64,000 nt of DNA from Verrucomicrobiota bacterium (GCA_017301975.1 JAFLEI010000002.1:186001-250000); one strand, 5' to 3'; positions 32,476-41,477 are shown, counted from the stretch's first letter. The notes: generated by a model not told the origin, from the sequence alone. Numbers and translations are program-made.

Positions 32476-32850
32476 TCAAATCAGGAGAGCGCAGTGCCGC
32501 GTGTAGAGCGGTTCGGCGCGCAGGGGCGGCCCGTGATCGTGACGGGGCGCATGGAAGGCCAAGGCAGGCGTGGCGAGATCCGCCTGCGAGAAGGTGACCC
32601 AGACCGGATCGGCAAGGAGCTTCAGGGCGGGGGCCGGAGCTTTGACGAAGGTGGCGGCGACATCGCGCGCGTTTTCGTGTCTGGCACAGGGGCAGGTGGG
32701 TTCCTGAGAATGCTCAGAGGAAGAGTGCTGCTTTTTGGCGCAGCAGTTGGCGACTTCCTCCTGCTCCTGCTGGGGAGCCGTGACGCAGCACCAGCACATC
32801 GGGAGGCCGATGCAGAGGGTGAGGATCAGGGCTGTGAGGCGAGAGAGCAT
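32476..32850 (-). CDS. Secreted Cys/His-containing protein of unknown function
   Basis: This 124-residue protein has a signal peptide with cysteines at its end (LTLCIGLPMCWCCVTA). A stretch with CC, CPC and several histidines follows (VANCCAKKQHSSSEHSQ, TCPCARHENA). No family is recognised. Together with the 54-aa Cys-rich protein downstream on the same strand it may belong to metal handling, for example copper. That is an inference. Confidence 0.6.
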   Translation of the reverse strand: MLSRLTALILTLCIGLPMCWCCVTAPQQEQEEVANCCAKKQHSSSEHSQEPTCPCARHENARDVAATFVKAPAPALKLLADPVWVTFSQADLATPALAFHAPRHDHGPPLRAEPLYTRHCALLI

Positions 32851-32960
32851 TGCGTGGTGTTAGATGCAGAAACGAACGATTTTATTCCAAGGTTGCAAGC
32901 ATTTGGTGTGCCGGAGTTGTGGTGGAGTGCGCGGGGGATGTGCAGCGGGTGGACGGTGGG

Positions 32961-33055
32961 GGATGTGGGTGAAGCGGAGTCGTGGGTGGGAAGGACAGGC
33001 CGGAGGCACTGTCTCCCGTGGACAGCCGGGACGGCTATCCTCCGGAGGGTGAGGC
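32961..33055. repeat. REP-like repeat, copy 1
   Basis: It carries the core GGACAGGCCGGAGGCACTGT and CCGGGACGGCTATCCTCC with the inner hairpin TCCCG/CGGGA. It has the same orientation as copies 2 and 3 near 35.2-35.4 kb. The flanking GATGTGGGTGAAG and GAGTCGTGG are shared with copy 3. Confidence 0.8.
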
Positions 33056-33112
33056 GGTATTGCTCGTGCGCCAGCGCCGCGAAGACCTTTCAGGCCTGAA
33101 ACTGCGCAGGCC

Positions 33113-34888
33113 TCAGGGCGTGAGTTTTTCGATCCAATCAGCGACCTTGCCGCGCAATTCATGCGCGGTGGAGTTGCTCGTTGCGTTTTGGGTCTGCGTT
33201 TGAGCCATTGTTTCCGCATCTCCTCCGCCGCGCACGATTTGGGAGGCGGCGGAGTCCAGGAGTGCCTGGGCTTCGGCATTCGGCCGGGCCTTCAAGGCTT
33301 CTCGCAACAACCACAGGTATTCGTAGTCGTCGCAGCCTTCGCGCATGAGTTCCCAGCGCAGGCTGGGCAGTGGCGCACCGCTTAGCGGATCAGGGTAGAA
33401 CATCTGACCCATGCCCCAGACCGTCGCTCCACTGAACTGCGCATAGACCAGCACTGGAGCCTCCCATGCGCTGCGGTAGCTGCCGAGTGTCTCATAAGTC
33501 AGCCAGCCGCGGGCTCCGATCTGCCAGGCCAGCCAGCCGAAGCTGCGGGCACTGATGGCCGGGTAGTCGATGAAGCTGCGGTAGTTGTCGCAAAAAGTGA
33601 CGATGTCGCCGTGCTTCTCGGCGCGTTCCCTGGCGGCTGCGGCGTGATCGAGATTTCGCAGGCACCAGTGGTCGATGTGGCCGATGAGCCCCTCCACCGG
33701 ATCAGCCGTGCAGAAGGTACGCAGGCCGGGAGCGACCTCGCGCACAAAGCGCACGTAGTTGCGGACCACCTCGTAGTTATTAGCCGGGATATCCTGGGCG
33801 CGATCACCCGTGTGGTAGGTGTAGGGCTCGTCCATCGTGGCGATGAATGCGCGGTCCAGCCAGCCGCGCTGCTTCAACACGCCATGCATGTGCTTCAGGT
33901 AGCTGCCAAACAGCGTGGTGAACTCCGGCGTCAGCGTTTTGTCCTGCTGACAGATCACCGCGCCCAGCCACTTCTGATGGGTCACCGCCGGAAAGTGATG
34001 CTGGAAGTACATCCCCTGCGCCAAGGCCGGTTCGGGATAAAAACCCCATACAGGCACAAACACATGCGTGCCGCCGTTTTGAAACACAGCCTCCACCGCC
34101 TGCTCCCACGCGGTGCTGTCAACCGTGAGCACGCCGTCCTTGCCGATTTTCAGTTTGGGCGAGGGCACCAGCGGCTCCGGTGTCTGCCGATGTTCGATGA
34201 AGCCGCGCTGCATCTCCGCCAAACGCTCTGGAGTGCGCTGCGCTTCAGGAAGCTCGCGCAGATTCGCATAACTCGTGTTCAGCAGTGGCGAACGCTCCGG
34301 CAAGGCGAAGCGCCGCACGTTCACAACCACACGAATCGTGTCCTCCGGTGCGAGATCGGGCTTCATCCAGGTCTCCTTGCGAAACACCAGCTTCACCGTG
34401 CCCTGGTAGCGCCCCGGATGCGCATCCCTCGGCACCTGCACTGTGATAAGAAACTGAAGATTGTGCCCAGGCCGCACCTCGCCGCGATTCGCCAGCAAGG
34501 GGTCTGGAAACTGCCCCACGCCCACCGGATAAGGCATCGGCTGCTTGATCCGCGTGCCGCTTGGCTCGTCGATGAACACGTAGCCCAGCCGCTGGGCCGT
34601 GATGTGCGCCGCCGGTATGACACTGCCATCGGCATGCTTCAACTGACCCGGGACAACGCTCACCTCCCGCAGCGGCACCTGGGGCCGCAGCAGGGCCACA
34701 AACGGCTCACGCTCTCCGCGTGCCGCACTCATTGTCACCGCTGCTGCTGCGGGCGTGAGGGGCAGTTCTTCATCCGCCTTCACCTTCTCCACGGGATAGA
34801 CCGCCCACACCCGATGATGCCAGCCCTCCGTGACGAGATCAGCGGCGGCGAGGCTGTGGAAAGCCCAAAGGAAAAGAAGGAAGCGCAT
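33113..34888 (-). CDS. Secreted DUF4091-domain protein (glycoside hydrolase-like)
   Basis: This 591-residue protein starts with a signal peptide (MRFLLFLWAFHSLAAA). The N-terminal half is beta-rich (VTMSAARGEREPFVALLRPQ). The C-terminal half matches DUF4091, thought to be a glycoside hydrolase-like TIM barrel: AFIATMDEPYTYHTGD, FCTADPVEGLIGHIDHWCLR, GWLAWQIGARGWLTYETL and LPSLRWELMREGCDDYEYLW. The acidic residue in MDEP is a candidate catalytic residue. Its substrate is unknown. The gene lies between directly repeated REP-like elements. Confidence 0.87.
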   Translation of the reverse strand: MRFLLFLWAFHSLAAADLVTEGWHHRVWAVYPVEKVKADEELPLTPAAAAVTMSAARGEREPFVALLRPQVPLREVSVVPGQLKHADGSVIPAAHITAQRLGYVFIDEPSGTRIKQPMPYPVGVGQFPDPLLANRGEVRPGHNLQFLITVQVPRDAHPGRYQGTVKLVFRKETWMKPDLAPEDTIRVVVNVRRFALPERSPLLNTSYANLRELPEAQRTPERLAEMQRGFIEHRQTPEPLVPSPKLKIGKDGVLTVDSTAWEQAVEAVFQNGGTHVFVPVWGFYPEPALAQGMYFQHHFPAVTHQKWLGAVICQQDKTLTPEFTTLFGSYLKHMHGVLKQRGWLDRAFIATMDEPYTYHTGDRAQDIPANNYEVVRNYVRFVREVAPGLRTFCTADPVEGLIGHIDHWCLRNLDHAAAARERAEKHGDIVTFCDNYRSFIDYPAISARSFGWLAWQIGARGWLTYETLGSYRSAWEAPVLVYAQFSGATVWGMGQMFYPDPLSGAPLPSLRWELMREGCDDYEYLWLLREALKARPNAEAQALLDSAASQIVRGGGDAETMAQTQTQNATSNSTAHELRGKVADWIEKLTP

Positions 34889-35036
34889 GGGGAATGATTT
34901 GAAGCCAATCCTGCCTTCTAGGCGGGAAGCTGGCGAGCTTGATCTATGCAGTTTCGCACGGGATGCGTCTTTGAAGGCGAGGTGAAATTTAAGCGGGCCG
35001 CGGCCACTAGGAGGCCGGGCCGGAGGCGAAAAGACG

Positions 35037-35138
35037 TTTTGTGTCACCGCTACGCGGTTCCAGGAATTTGAGCAAGGTGGGCGATGCGCTTCCGTGGGCT
35101 TGCGCCCACGGCTGCTGTTGTTACAGCCCTACGGGCTT
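35037..35138. repeat. Three-hairpin structured repeat, copy B
   Basis: Hairpins are ACCGC-TAC-GCGGT (35046-35058), CCGTGGGC-TTGC-GCCCACGG (35092-35111) and AGCCC-TAC-GGGCT (35125-35137). The spacings of 33 and 13 bases equal those of copy A at 23621-23721. Confidence 0.8.
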
Positions 35139-35235
35139 TCTGATGGCTGTGAGAGGAGTTGGCGACGGCAGAATGTATGCGTTGTCGAGAGGGTCAGGGG
35201 CTCCCAGGCTTGTTTGAGCGGAGAGAAGTCAGTGG

Positions 35236-35296
35236 AGTGGAAGGACAGGCCGGAGGCACTGTCTCCCGTTGACAGCCGGGACGGCTATCCTCCGCT
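35236..35296. repeat. REP-like repeat, copy 2
   Basis: The core is GGACAGGCCGGAGGCACTGT then CTCCCGTTGACAGCCGGGAC and GGCTATCCTCC. It is nearly identical to copy 1 over about 58 bases. Confidence 0.85.
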
Positions 35297-35315
35297 TGGC
35301 GCGTGATGTGAGCGG

Positions 35316-35403
35316 GGAGGATGTGGGTGAAGGAGAGTCGTGGAAGGGAAGAACAGGCCGGAGGCGCTGTCTCCCGCTGACAGCCGGGACGGCTATCCTC
35401 CAC
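35316..35403. repeat. REP-like repeat, copy 3
   Basis: This copy has GAACAGGCCGGAGGCGCTGT and then CTCCCGCTGACAGCCGGGAC. The upstream GATGTGGGTGAAGGAGAGTC parallels copy 1. Confidence 0.85.
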
Positions 35404-35435
35404 GGGCTGGCGATGCATGAGCTGGAAGCGTGCGC

Positions 35436-35469
35436 AAAAAAAACGCCGCACGGTTTCCCGGGCGGCGTT
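35436..35469 (-). terminator. Intrinsic terminator of the Gfo/Idh/MocA gene
   Basis: On the minus strand the stem AACGCCGC/GCGGCGTT with a 12-base loop is followed by a run of Ts (A-run 35436-35443 on the plus strand). It lies about 30 bp past the stop at 35498. Confidence 0.88.
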
Positions 35470-35497
35470 TTTGGGTTTTGATTTTTGGCGGAGTTTT

Positions 35498-36655
35498 TTA
35501 GCGGAAGCTTTTGGCGAAGTCGTCGGAGGTGGCTTTGGCGACGACCTTGGTTTTTTGGAAGGTGGATTGCTCGCCTTTTTCTTTGAGGATGCTTTCGTAG
35601 TCGGCGGAGGACATGGGGAGCTCGATGGTTTTGTCCTGCCAGGTGGAGAGGAGGATGGCGTTGGCGAGTTCGACGCTGTGGAGGCCTTCAGCGGCAGGGG
35701 AGAGAAGCTTTTCTCCTTTGAGGATGGCGTTGGTGAAGTTTTGCAGGATCTCCACGTGCTGGCCGCCGGCTTGATCGACATGGATGTCCATGTGCCAGCT
35801 TTCGGGCATGGCGAAGGCGGCTTCGGCTTCCATGCAGAACTTGCTCATCTGCTGGCGGTTGCGCTGGAAGTGGATGCGGGTGCCGTCGGTGACGGTGAGG
35901 CGGCCCTGCTCGGCGGAGATTTCGAGCTTGTTGATGCCGGGGGCTTCGCCGGTGCTGGTGACGAAGGTGGCGGTGGTGCCGTTGTCATACTGCATGACGG
36001 CGGTGACATCGTCCTCGACTTCGATCTCATGGAAGCGGCCGAACTGGCAGAAACCGCGCACTTTTTGAGGCATGCCGAAGAGCCACTGGAAGAGGTCGAG
36101 ATTGTGCGGGCACTGGTTCATGAGGACGCCGCCGCCTTCACCTTTCCATGTGCCCCGCCAGCCGCCGGTGGCGTAGTAGTAATTGGTGCGGAACCAGTTG
36201 GTGACTTCCCAATGGACGCGACGCACGGCACCGATTTCGCCGCTGTCGATGAGGTCCTTGACCTTCTTGAAGCAGGCGTTGGTGCGCATGTTGAACATGG
36301 CGGCGAAGATTTTGTTCTTGTCCGTGTGGGCGGCGATGAGGCGCTCGCAGTCGGCCTTGTGAACGGAGATGGGCTTTTCCACAAGAACGTGGAGGCCGGC
36401 CTGAAGGGCGGCGATGCCGATGGTGGTGTGGCTGAAGTGCGGGGTGCAGATGAGGATGGCGTCGATGTGGCCGCTGCGCATCATCAGATTGACGTCGGTG
36501 AAGGCTTTTTCACCTTCGATGAGGTTCGGCAGAGTGCCGACGCTCTCGCACAAGGCGGTGACGCGCAGACCGGGGATTTTGCCCGCACGGATGTTTGCAA
36601 GGTGTGCCTTGCCCATGTTTCCAAGCCCAACGATGCCGATTCTGACGGTGTCCAT
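35498..36655 (-). CDS. Gfo/Idh/MocA-family oxidoreductase
   Basis: This 385-residue cytoplasmic dehydrogenase has the NAD(P) motif IGIVGLGNMGKAHLANI at the very N-terminus, IDAILICTPHFSHT, and GLHVLVEKPISVHK with the conserved Glu-Lys-Pro. GWRGTWKGEGGGVLMNQCPHN carries the catalytic-type histidine region. It has no signal peptide, unlike its relatives in this window. It would oxidise or reduce a sugar or inositol. A strong terminator follows. It is divergent from a second family member with 82 bp between the starts. Confidence 0.92.
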   Translation of the reverse strand: MDTVRIGIVGLGNMGKAHLANIRAGKIPGLRVTALCESVGTLPNLIEGEKAFTDVNLMMRSGHIDAILICTPHFSHTTIGIAALQAGLHVLVEKPISVHKADCERLIAAHTDKNKIFAAMFNMRTNACFKKVKDLIDSGEIGAVRRVHWEVTNWFRTNYYYATGGWRGTWKGEGGGVLMNQCPHNLDLFQWLFGMPQKVRGFCQFGRFHEIEVEDDVTAVMQYDNGTTATFVTSTGEAPGINKLEISAEQGRLTVTDGTRIHFQRNRQQMSKFCMEAEAAFAMPESWHMDIHVDQAGGQHVEILQNFTNAILKGEKLLSPAAEGLHSVELANAILLSTWQDKTIELPMSSADYESILKEKGEQSTFQKTKVVAKATSDDFAKSFR

Positions 36656-36737
36656 GAAGCGGAGACTAGCGGGGCGGGCGGGACGGTCAAGCGACTCAAC
36701 AGTTGCGCTTTGCGCTGCCAGACTGCATTTTACGGGC

Positions 36738-37829
36738 ATGCGCCCACCCCGCCGCCGTCTTCGAGACCTGCTCATCCCAGTCGTGGGATGTGTGGCGGCG
36801 CTGCTCAGCACCACCCTCATGGCAGACGACCTCCGCATTGGCATCATCGGTCTGGACACTTCGCACTCTGAGCAGTTCACGCTGCGGCTGAATGATCCGG
36901 CGAACCCGAACCACATTCCCGGTGCGCGGGTGGTGGTGGCCTTTCCCGGAGGGAGCCCGGACATTGAGGAGAGCAAGACGCGCATCGAGGGCTTCACGGC
37001 CACGGTGCGCGACAAGTATGGTGTGCGCATCGTGGGCAGTGTGGAGGAGGCCTGCAAGGACGTGGATGCGGTGCTGCTGCTCAGTCTGGAAGGGCGCCCG
37101 CGGCTGGAGCAGATGAAGCAGATCGTCGCCGCTGGCAAGCCGGTCTTCATGGACAAGCCGGTGGCCGCCTCCTTGAAGGATGTGGTGGAGATTTACAAGA
37201 TGGCTGCAGCGGCCCAGGTGCCCGTGTTTAGCGCGTCCGCCATGCGGTGGTATCCTGGTGTGCTGGAAGTGGCGAATGCGGAGGCGACTCCGGCGCGCAG
37301 TGTCATCTCCTACGGTCCGGCGCACGTGCTGCCCTTCCACCCCGATCTGTTTTTCTATGGGATTCATCCGACAGAGGCGCTGTTTACGGTCATGGGGTCG
37401 GGCTGCCTTTCCGTGATCCGCACGACCACGACTTCCGAATCCATCGTGACAGGTCTGTGGGCCGAGGGTCGGACGGGCACGCTCTTGGCGATTCATGAGG
37501 GGGCGATGGGCTACAAGCTGATCCGCTTTGGTGACAAGCAGATCACCGAACAAAAGTCCGACGGGGACTACACGCCGATGCTGCGGGAGATTGTGAAATT
37601 TTTCCAGACCAAGCAGGCGCCGGTGGCGCCGAAGCAGACGCTGGAGATTTACGCCTTCATGGCGGCTGCGGAAGAGAGCAAGCACCGCGATGGAGCGCGC
37701 GTGACGCTGCGTGAGGTGCTGGTGAAAGCCGGGGCTCCTGACGCGTGGCTGCCTGAGGATGGGAAGGTGAAGACTGAGATGCCGAAGTCGGTGCCGAAGG
37801 GGCTGCCGAAGCCGGGCGGGGCTTCGTGA
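36738..37829 (+). CDS. Secreted Gfo/Idh/MocA-like protein
   Basis: This 363-residue protein has a signal peptide (MRPPRRRLRDLLIPVVGCVA then ALLSTTLMA). The mature start DDLRIGIIGLDTSHSEQFTL follows, where the dinucleotide motif GLDTSH replaces the usual GxGxxG. VDAVLLLSLEGRPRLEQMK and GKPVFMDKPVAASLKD retain the family layout with Asp in place of Glu in the EKP motif. It may bind rather than turn over a nicotinamide cofactor. It is the neighbour of a cytoplasmic homologue on the opposite strand. Confidence 0.82.
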   Translation: MRPPRRRLRDLLIPVVGCVAALLSTTLMADDLRIGIIGLDTSHSEQFTLRLNDPANPNHIPGARVVVAFPGGSPDIEESKTRIEGFTATVRDKYGVRIVGSVEEACKDVDAVLLLSLEGRPRLEQMKQIVAAGKPVFMDKPVAASLKDVVEIYKMAAAAQVPVFSASAMRWYPGVLEVANAEATPARSVISYGPAHVLPFHPDLFFYGIHPTEALFTVMGSGCLSVIRTTTTSESIVTGLWAEGRTGTLLAIHEGAMGYKLIRFGDKQITEQKSDGDYTPMLREIVKFFQTKQAPVAPKQTLEIYAFMAAAEESKHRDGARVTLREVLVKAGAPDAWLPEDGKVKTEMPKSVPKGLPKPGGAS

Positions 37830-37961
37830 GGAAGATGTGAGAGCCGTTTTAGGTCATGCGTAGAGGAAAACGGACGGCCAAGTTCTTACTTTATGTGGGG
37901 TTGTGATTTCGGCTGCTGCCTGCCGGTGGTATTTTGGATTTTGGCCAGGTGGTAGGTGCGG

Positions 37962-39098
37962 CTATCCCACTGGACTTACTCGGAGCTGCCGCAGGGTGTA
38001 GAAGGGGGAGGCTGATTCTGAGATGCGTCTGGCTCCCTGTTTGCGCTTGGAGCTGAATTGATCTCGCTGTGACTCGAACATGCCTTCCACAAACTCGCGG
38101 CTGCCTAGAATGACGCCATCGGTGAAGTAGCGCACGCGAAGGCGAACGAGTTCGGCAGGGCTGAGTTTGCCTTTCGTAGCCAGCACGGCGCGGGCGCTTT
38201 CTGGGCTCACGCCGTGGCGAACGATGTTTGTGTGTTGGGCGGTTTTAACTTCGTGTCCGTCGGTGTGAAGGAGGCAGCGGTAGGCCTCGGCGGAGCCTGC
38301 GCTTTTCCAGCCGTCCACGGGTTTGCTCAGGGCTTTGCAGAGGCCGCGTTGTGCACGGCGGCTGCCACCGAGGGCCTCGGCGTAGCCGCACCAGCGGTAG
38401 TCTTTCGGGTCTTGGACGAGACCGGCTCGTACGGGGTTCAGGTCGATGTAGGCGGCCATGGTGCGCAGGGGCTCGCCTTTGCCTTCGACGAGCACGCTCT
38501 TGAAGCGGTCCATCCAGAGGGTGCCTTTGCGACCGCGGCGTTTGTTGAACCAGCGGCTGAAGCGCTCTTTGATTTCTTTGACGAAGAGGGAGAGATCGCA
38601 GAAACGCTTTTTGAGGGCCTCGATTTTCTGTTCGGCCAGGATGGCCATGCTGCGCTGGCGGAGGTCGGCGAGTTCATCGCGCAGCAGGCCGAGGTAGGTC
38701 TTGCTGTAGAGGATGCTGAGGTGCTGGAAGAGCTTGTTTTCGCCGTCCGGTCCTTCGAAGCGCTGGAGCCAGGTCTGGCGATGAGGAACCTCGGCCAGGA
38801 GGTGGAAGTGATTGCCCATGAGGCAGTAGGTGACGATCTTGATGCCGGAGAACTCGGCCATGCGCCAGATGATGCGGCGGAGGGCTTCCTTTTCGACATC
38901 GTCGAACCAAATCTCTCCGCCGCAGGTGCGGGACATGACGTGGTAGCAGTAGGACTCCAGGGGACCCTTGCCGAGGATGCGGTGCCGCCCGCCGGACCAG
39001 GAACGCGCGCCGGGATAGAGGCCTGTTTTGGCGTTCACGCCAACGAGCTGCACTTCGAGCGGGAGGGGCTGGGGATGAGCGGGCTGGGCAGCTTTCAT
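37962..39098 (-). CDS. REP-associated tyrosine transposase (RAYT, Y1 HUH family)
   Basis: This 378-residue protein of the Y1_Tnp/RAYT group has the HUH metal motif H97-F-H99 in YCLMGNHFHLL. WFNKRRGRKGTLWMDRFKSV, AAYIDLNPVRAGLVQDPKDY and the C-terminal VRYFTDGVILGSREFVEG are typical of the large RAYTs of PVC and other phyla. I could not place the catalytic Tyr with certainty. RAYTs are domesticated relatives of IS200/IS605 transposases that process REP hairpins. Three REP-like copies lie within 5 kb and an exact duplication starts 34 bp beyond its 5' end. Confidence 0.92.
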   Translation of the reverse strand: MKAAQPAHPQPLPLEVQLVGVNAKTGLYPGARSWSGGRHRILGKGPLESYCYHVMSRTCGGEIWFDDVEKEALRRIIWRMAEFSGIKIVTYCLMGNHFHLLAEVPHRQTWLQRFEGPDGENKLFQHLSILYSKTYLGLLRDELADLRQRSMAILAEQKIEALKKRFCDLSLFVKEIKERFSRWFNKRRGRKGTLWMDRFKSVLVEGKGEPLRTMAAYIDLNPVRAGLVQDPKDYRWCGYAEALGGSRRAQRGLCKALSKPVDGWKSAGSAEAYRCLLHTDGHEVKTAQHTNIVRHGVSPESARAVLATKGKLSPAELVRLRVRYFTDGVILGSREFVEGMFESQRDQFSSKRKQGARRISESASPFYTLRQLRVSPVG

Positions 39099-39132
39099 GG
39101 GCGGAAGGTTATTGGATATTTCACGGAGTCAA

Positions 39133-39408
39133 GAAACTAAATGCCTGGCATTAAAAGAAAAAGAAAAGGCATGAAAAGGTCGCTGGCGATTGTGTTGCGG
39201 AGGTGTTTGACGCTGTGAAGTGACGCTGCCGGAGTGTGATCTGCTGCATCAGTGCATCTGGAGCAGCTTGGAAACTAAATGCCTGGCATTAAAAGAAAAA
39301 GAAAAGGCATGAAAAGGTCGCTGGCGATTGTGTTGCGGAGGTGTTTGACGCTGTGAAGTGACGCTGCCGGAGTGTGATCTGCTGCATCAGTGCATCTGGA
39401 GCAGCTTG
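39133..39408. repeat. Exact 138-bp tandem duplication
   Basis: Copies 39133-39270 and 39271-39408 appear identical base for base. Each starts GAAACTAAATGCCTGGCATT and ends GGAGCAGCTTG. The end of copy 2 forms part of the left arm of the hairpin at 39401-39436. Confidence 0.95.
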
Positions 39409-39436
39409 CGGGGGGGAACTTGCTCCCGCAAGCTGC
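39401..39436. repeat. 12-bp perfect hairpin beside the duplication
   Basis: Arms GCAGCTTGCGGG (39401-39412) and CCCGCAAGCTGC (39425-39436) with a 12-base loop. Without a T-run it is more like a REP or transposase target than a terminator. Confidence 0.8.
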
Positions 39437-39561
39437 CTTTGCCTTCACCGTTGGTGCGGGTGGTCTGCTTGAGGTGTGCTGCAGGTGCTTGTGCTTGGAC
39501 AGGGGGCGATGCTTGGGAAAGCGCTTTGATGGCTCTCTTGATCTTTTGTCTGGGGGGCGGG

Positions 39562-40437
39562 TTATTCGGCGTTTTGGACTTGCTCGCGGATTTTTTCGAG
39601 CTCGGTTTTGGCGGTGACGACGTGGTGGGCGATTTCGGCGTTGTTGCACTTGGAGCCCATGGTGTTGAACTCGCGGAAGAATTCCTGGAGGAGGAAATCG
39701 AGACTGCGTCCGGCGGGGGCGCCGCTGTCGAGGTAGGCGTGGAACTGCTGGACGTGGCTGGCGGCGCGGGTGAGCTCTTCGGAGATGTCCGTGCGGTCGG
39801 CGAACAGGGCGATTTCTTTGACGAGGCGCTCGTCGTCCAGCGGGAGGGGAAGGCCGGCGTCTTCGAGGCGCTGACGGAGGATTTTGCGCTGATGCTCGGG
39901 AACGGTGGCGGCTTTGGTGCGGATGGATTCGAGGAGGGACTCGATCTGGGAGAGGCGGGACTCGATGTCGCGGCGGAGGCTGGCACCTTCGGTGGCGCGC
40001 ATGGTGTTCAATTGCTTCAGGGCGGCAGCCAGAGCTTCCTGAACGGAGGGCCAGGCGTCTTCGGTGGCGATTTCTGTCTGTGCCTGGGTGATCACGCCGG
40101 GCAGGCGGGTGATGTCTGTGAGGGTGACGTTGGGCGGGATTTCCAGTTTCAGGGCCAGGGCGTGCATGGCGTGGTAGTAATGGGCGGCCAGATCCTGATC
40201 GACATGCACCGCATCGGCGCCCGCCGCGCCGGTTTCCCGGCGGACGGCCACATTCACTCGTCCGCGGGAGACGGCGGCGGAAACCTCGGTGCGGACGGCG
40301 TTTTCCAGCTCGGAAAGTTCACGGGGCAGATTCACGGCCACTTCGAGCTGCTTGCGGTTCACGGAGCTGCATTCCACGCTCCAGGTCACGCCTGAGCGCT
40401 GGGCTTCACCACGGCCAAATCCTGTCATGCTTTTCAT
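39562..40437 (-). CDS. yicC: YicC-family endoribonuclease
   Basis: This protein of 291 residues starts MKSMTGFGRGEAQRSG, the highly conserved YicC N-terminus, and ends TAKTELEKIREQVQNAE, the conserved DUF1732 end. RRDIESRLSQIESLL lies between. YicC proteins are RNA endonucleases involved in stationary-phase and sRNA turnover in Escherichia coli. An ATG two codons upstream (40443) is equally possible. Its 5' end overlaps no gene; the divergent parB starts 114 bp away. Confidence 0.92.
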   Translation of the reverse strand: MKSMTGFGRGEAQRSGVTWSVECSSVNRKQLEVAVNLPRELSELENAVRTEVSAAVSRGRVNVAVRRETGAAGADAVHVDQDLAAHYYHAMHALALKLEIPPNVTLTDITRLPGVITQAQTEIATEDAWPSVQEALAAALKQLNTMRATEGASLRRDIESRLSQIESLLESIRTKAATVPEHQRKILRQRLEDAGLPLPLDDERLVKEIALFADRTDISEELTRAASHVQQFHAYLDSGAPAGRSLDFLLQEFFREFNTMGSKCNNAEIAHHVVTAKTELEKIREQVQNAE

Positions 40438-40550
40438 AGCCATCAGATGGAACGATATTTGACTTTGGTAAAGCTTTGGATGCGGAGGCCGCACATTCGC
40501 CGAGATTCCGATTTGCAACGTCCCGCGTACTCCCTAGTCTCGCCATCCCT

Positions 40551-41462
40551 ATGGCAAAAGCGGCACTCGGCAAAGGTCTCGGCGCACTCATTTCGGCATC
40601 CTCCTCGGTGTCGGGAGTGTCGCGTCTGCCTGCACTCGCGCAGCCAGCTCCCGGAGACGTGGTGAATCGTGTGACGCTGGACCAGATCGTCCCGAGCCCG
40701 CTGCAGCCGCGCAAGGAGTTCCAGCCGGAGATGCTCACGGAGCTGATGGAGTCCATCCGCGAGCATGGCATCATTCAGCCGTTGATCGTGCGCCGGGTGA
40801 ACGGGAAGCTGGAACTGATCGCCGGTGAGCGGCGCTTCCGTGCGTCACGCGAGCTGGGCCTGAAGGAAGTTCCCGTCATTGTCCGTGAAGCCAGCGACAA
40901 GGACGTGCTGGAGATGGCGCTGATCGAAAACCTGCAGCGCGAAGGGCTGAACCCGATTGAAGAGGCGCAGGCGTACTCGCGGCTGGCGAAGGATTTCCAG
41001 ATGCGGCAGGAGGACATCGCGCAGCGCGTGGGCAAGAACCGCGCCACGGTGGCCAATACGATGCGCCTGCTGGAGCTGCCGACGGGCATCCGCGACATGC
41101 TGGTGGCGACGAAGATTTCGACGGGGCATGCCAAGGTGCTGCTGATGCTGAAGCAGCATGATGAGCAGGAGCGTCTGGCGCAGCAGATCGTGGCCAAGAG
41201 CCTGACGGTGCGCGCCACGGAAAAAGCCGTGGATGCCATCCTGCATCCGCCGCCGCCGCCCCAGCCGAAGCCCACGGAGACCGACCTGAACCGTGCCATT
41301 GAGGCGGTCGAGCAGAAGCTCATCCAGCATCTCACGACGAATGTGAGCATTCATCACGCCGAGAAGAAGGGACGCATCGAAATCGACTACTACGGCGTGG
41401 AAGATTTGAACCGCATCCTGAGTGTGATCGGAGTGAAGGAAGAGGCCTTTGCGGAGGAGTAA
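40551..41462 (+). CDS. parB: ParB/Spo0J-family chromosome-partition protein
   Basis: This 303-residue protein has the usual ParB order: a short N-terminus (MAKAALGKGLGALIS), the ParB/Srx nucleotide-binding domain with GERRFRA at 92-98, IENLQREGLNPIEEAQAY, the HTH EDIAQRVGKNRATVANTMRL and a basic C-terminal dimerisation region. It binds parS sites and uses CTP to slide. No parA lies in this window and no perfect parS site was looked for exhaustively. A Pro-rich segment (HPPPPPQPKP) precedes the C-terminal domain. Confidence 0.95.
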   Translation: MAKAALGKGLGALISASSSVSGVSRLPALAQPAPGDVVNRVTLDQIVPSPLQPRKEFQPEMLTELMESIREHGIIQPLIVRRVNGKLELIAGERRFRASRELGLKEVPVIVREASDKDVLEMALIENLQREGLNPIEEAQAYSRLAKDFQMRQEDIAQRVGKNRATVANTMRLLELPTGIRDMLVATKISTGHAKVLLMLKQHDEQERLAQQIVAKSLTVRATEKAVDAILHPPPPPQPKPTETDLNRAIEAVEQKLIQHLTTNVSIHHAEKKGRIEIDYYGVEDLNRILSVIGVKEEAFAEE

Positions 41463-41477
41463 CGGGCGCTGCGCGCC

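Larger units (their letters stand above)
34889..35497. other. 609-bp gene-free stretch of repeats
   Basis: No supported gene. It holds the structured repeat copy B, two REP-like copies and a strong terminator. Confidence 0.75.
39099..39561. other. 463-bp gene-free stretch between RAYT and yicC
   Basis: It is filled mainly by the 138-bp tandem duplication and a long hairpin. No coding sequence is supported. Confidence 0.75.

Noticed and set aside
39401..39436. Hairpin as transcription terminator of yicC
   Set aside because: No T-run after either arm in either direction; sequence shared with the duplication points to a repeat.
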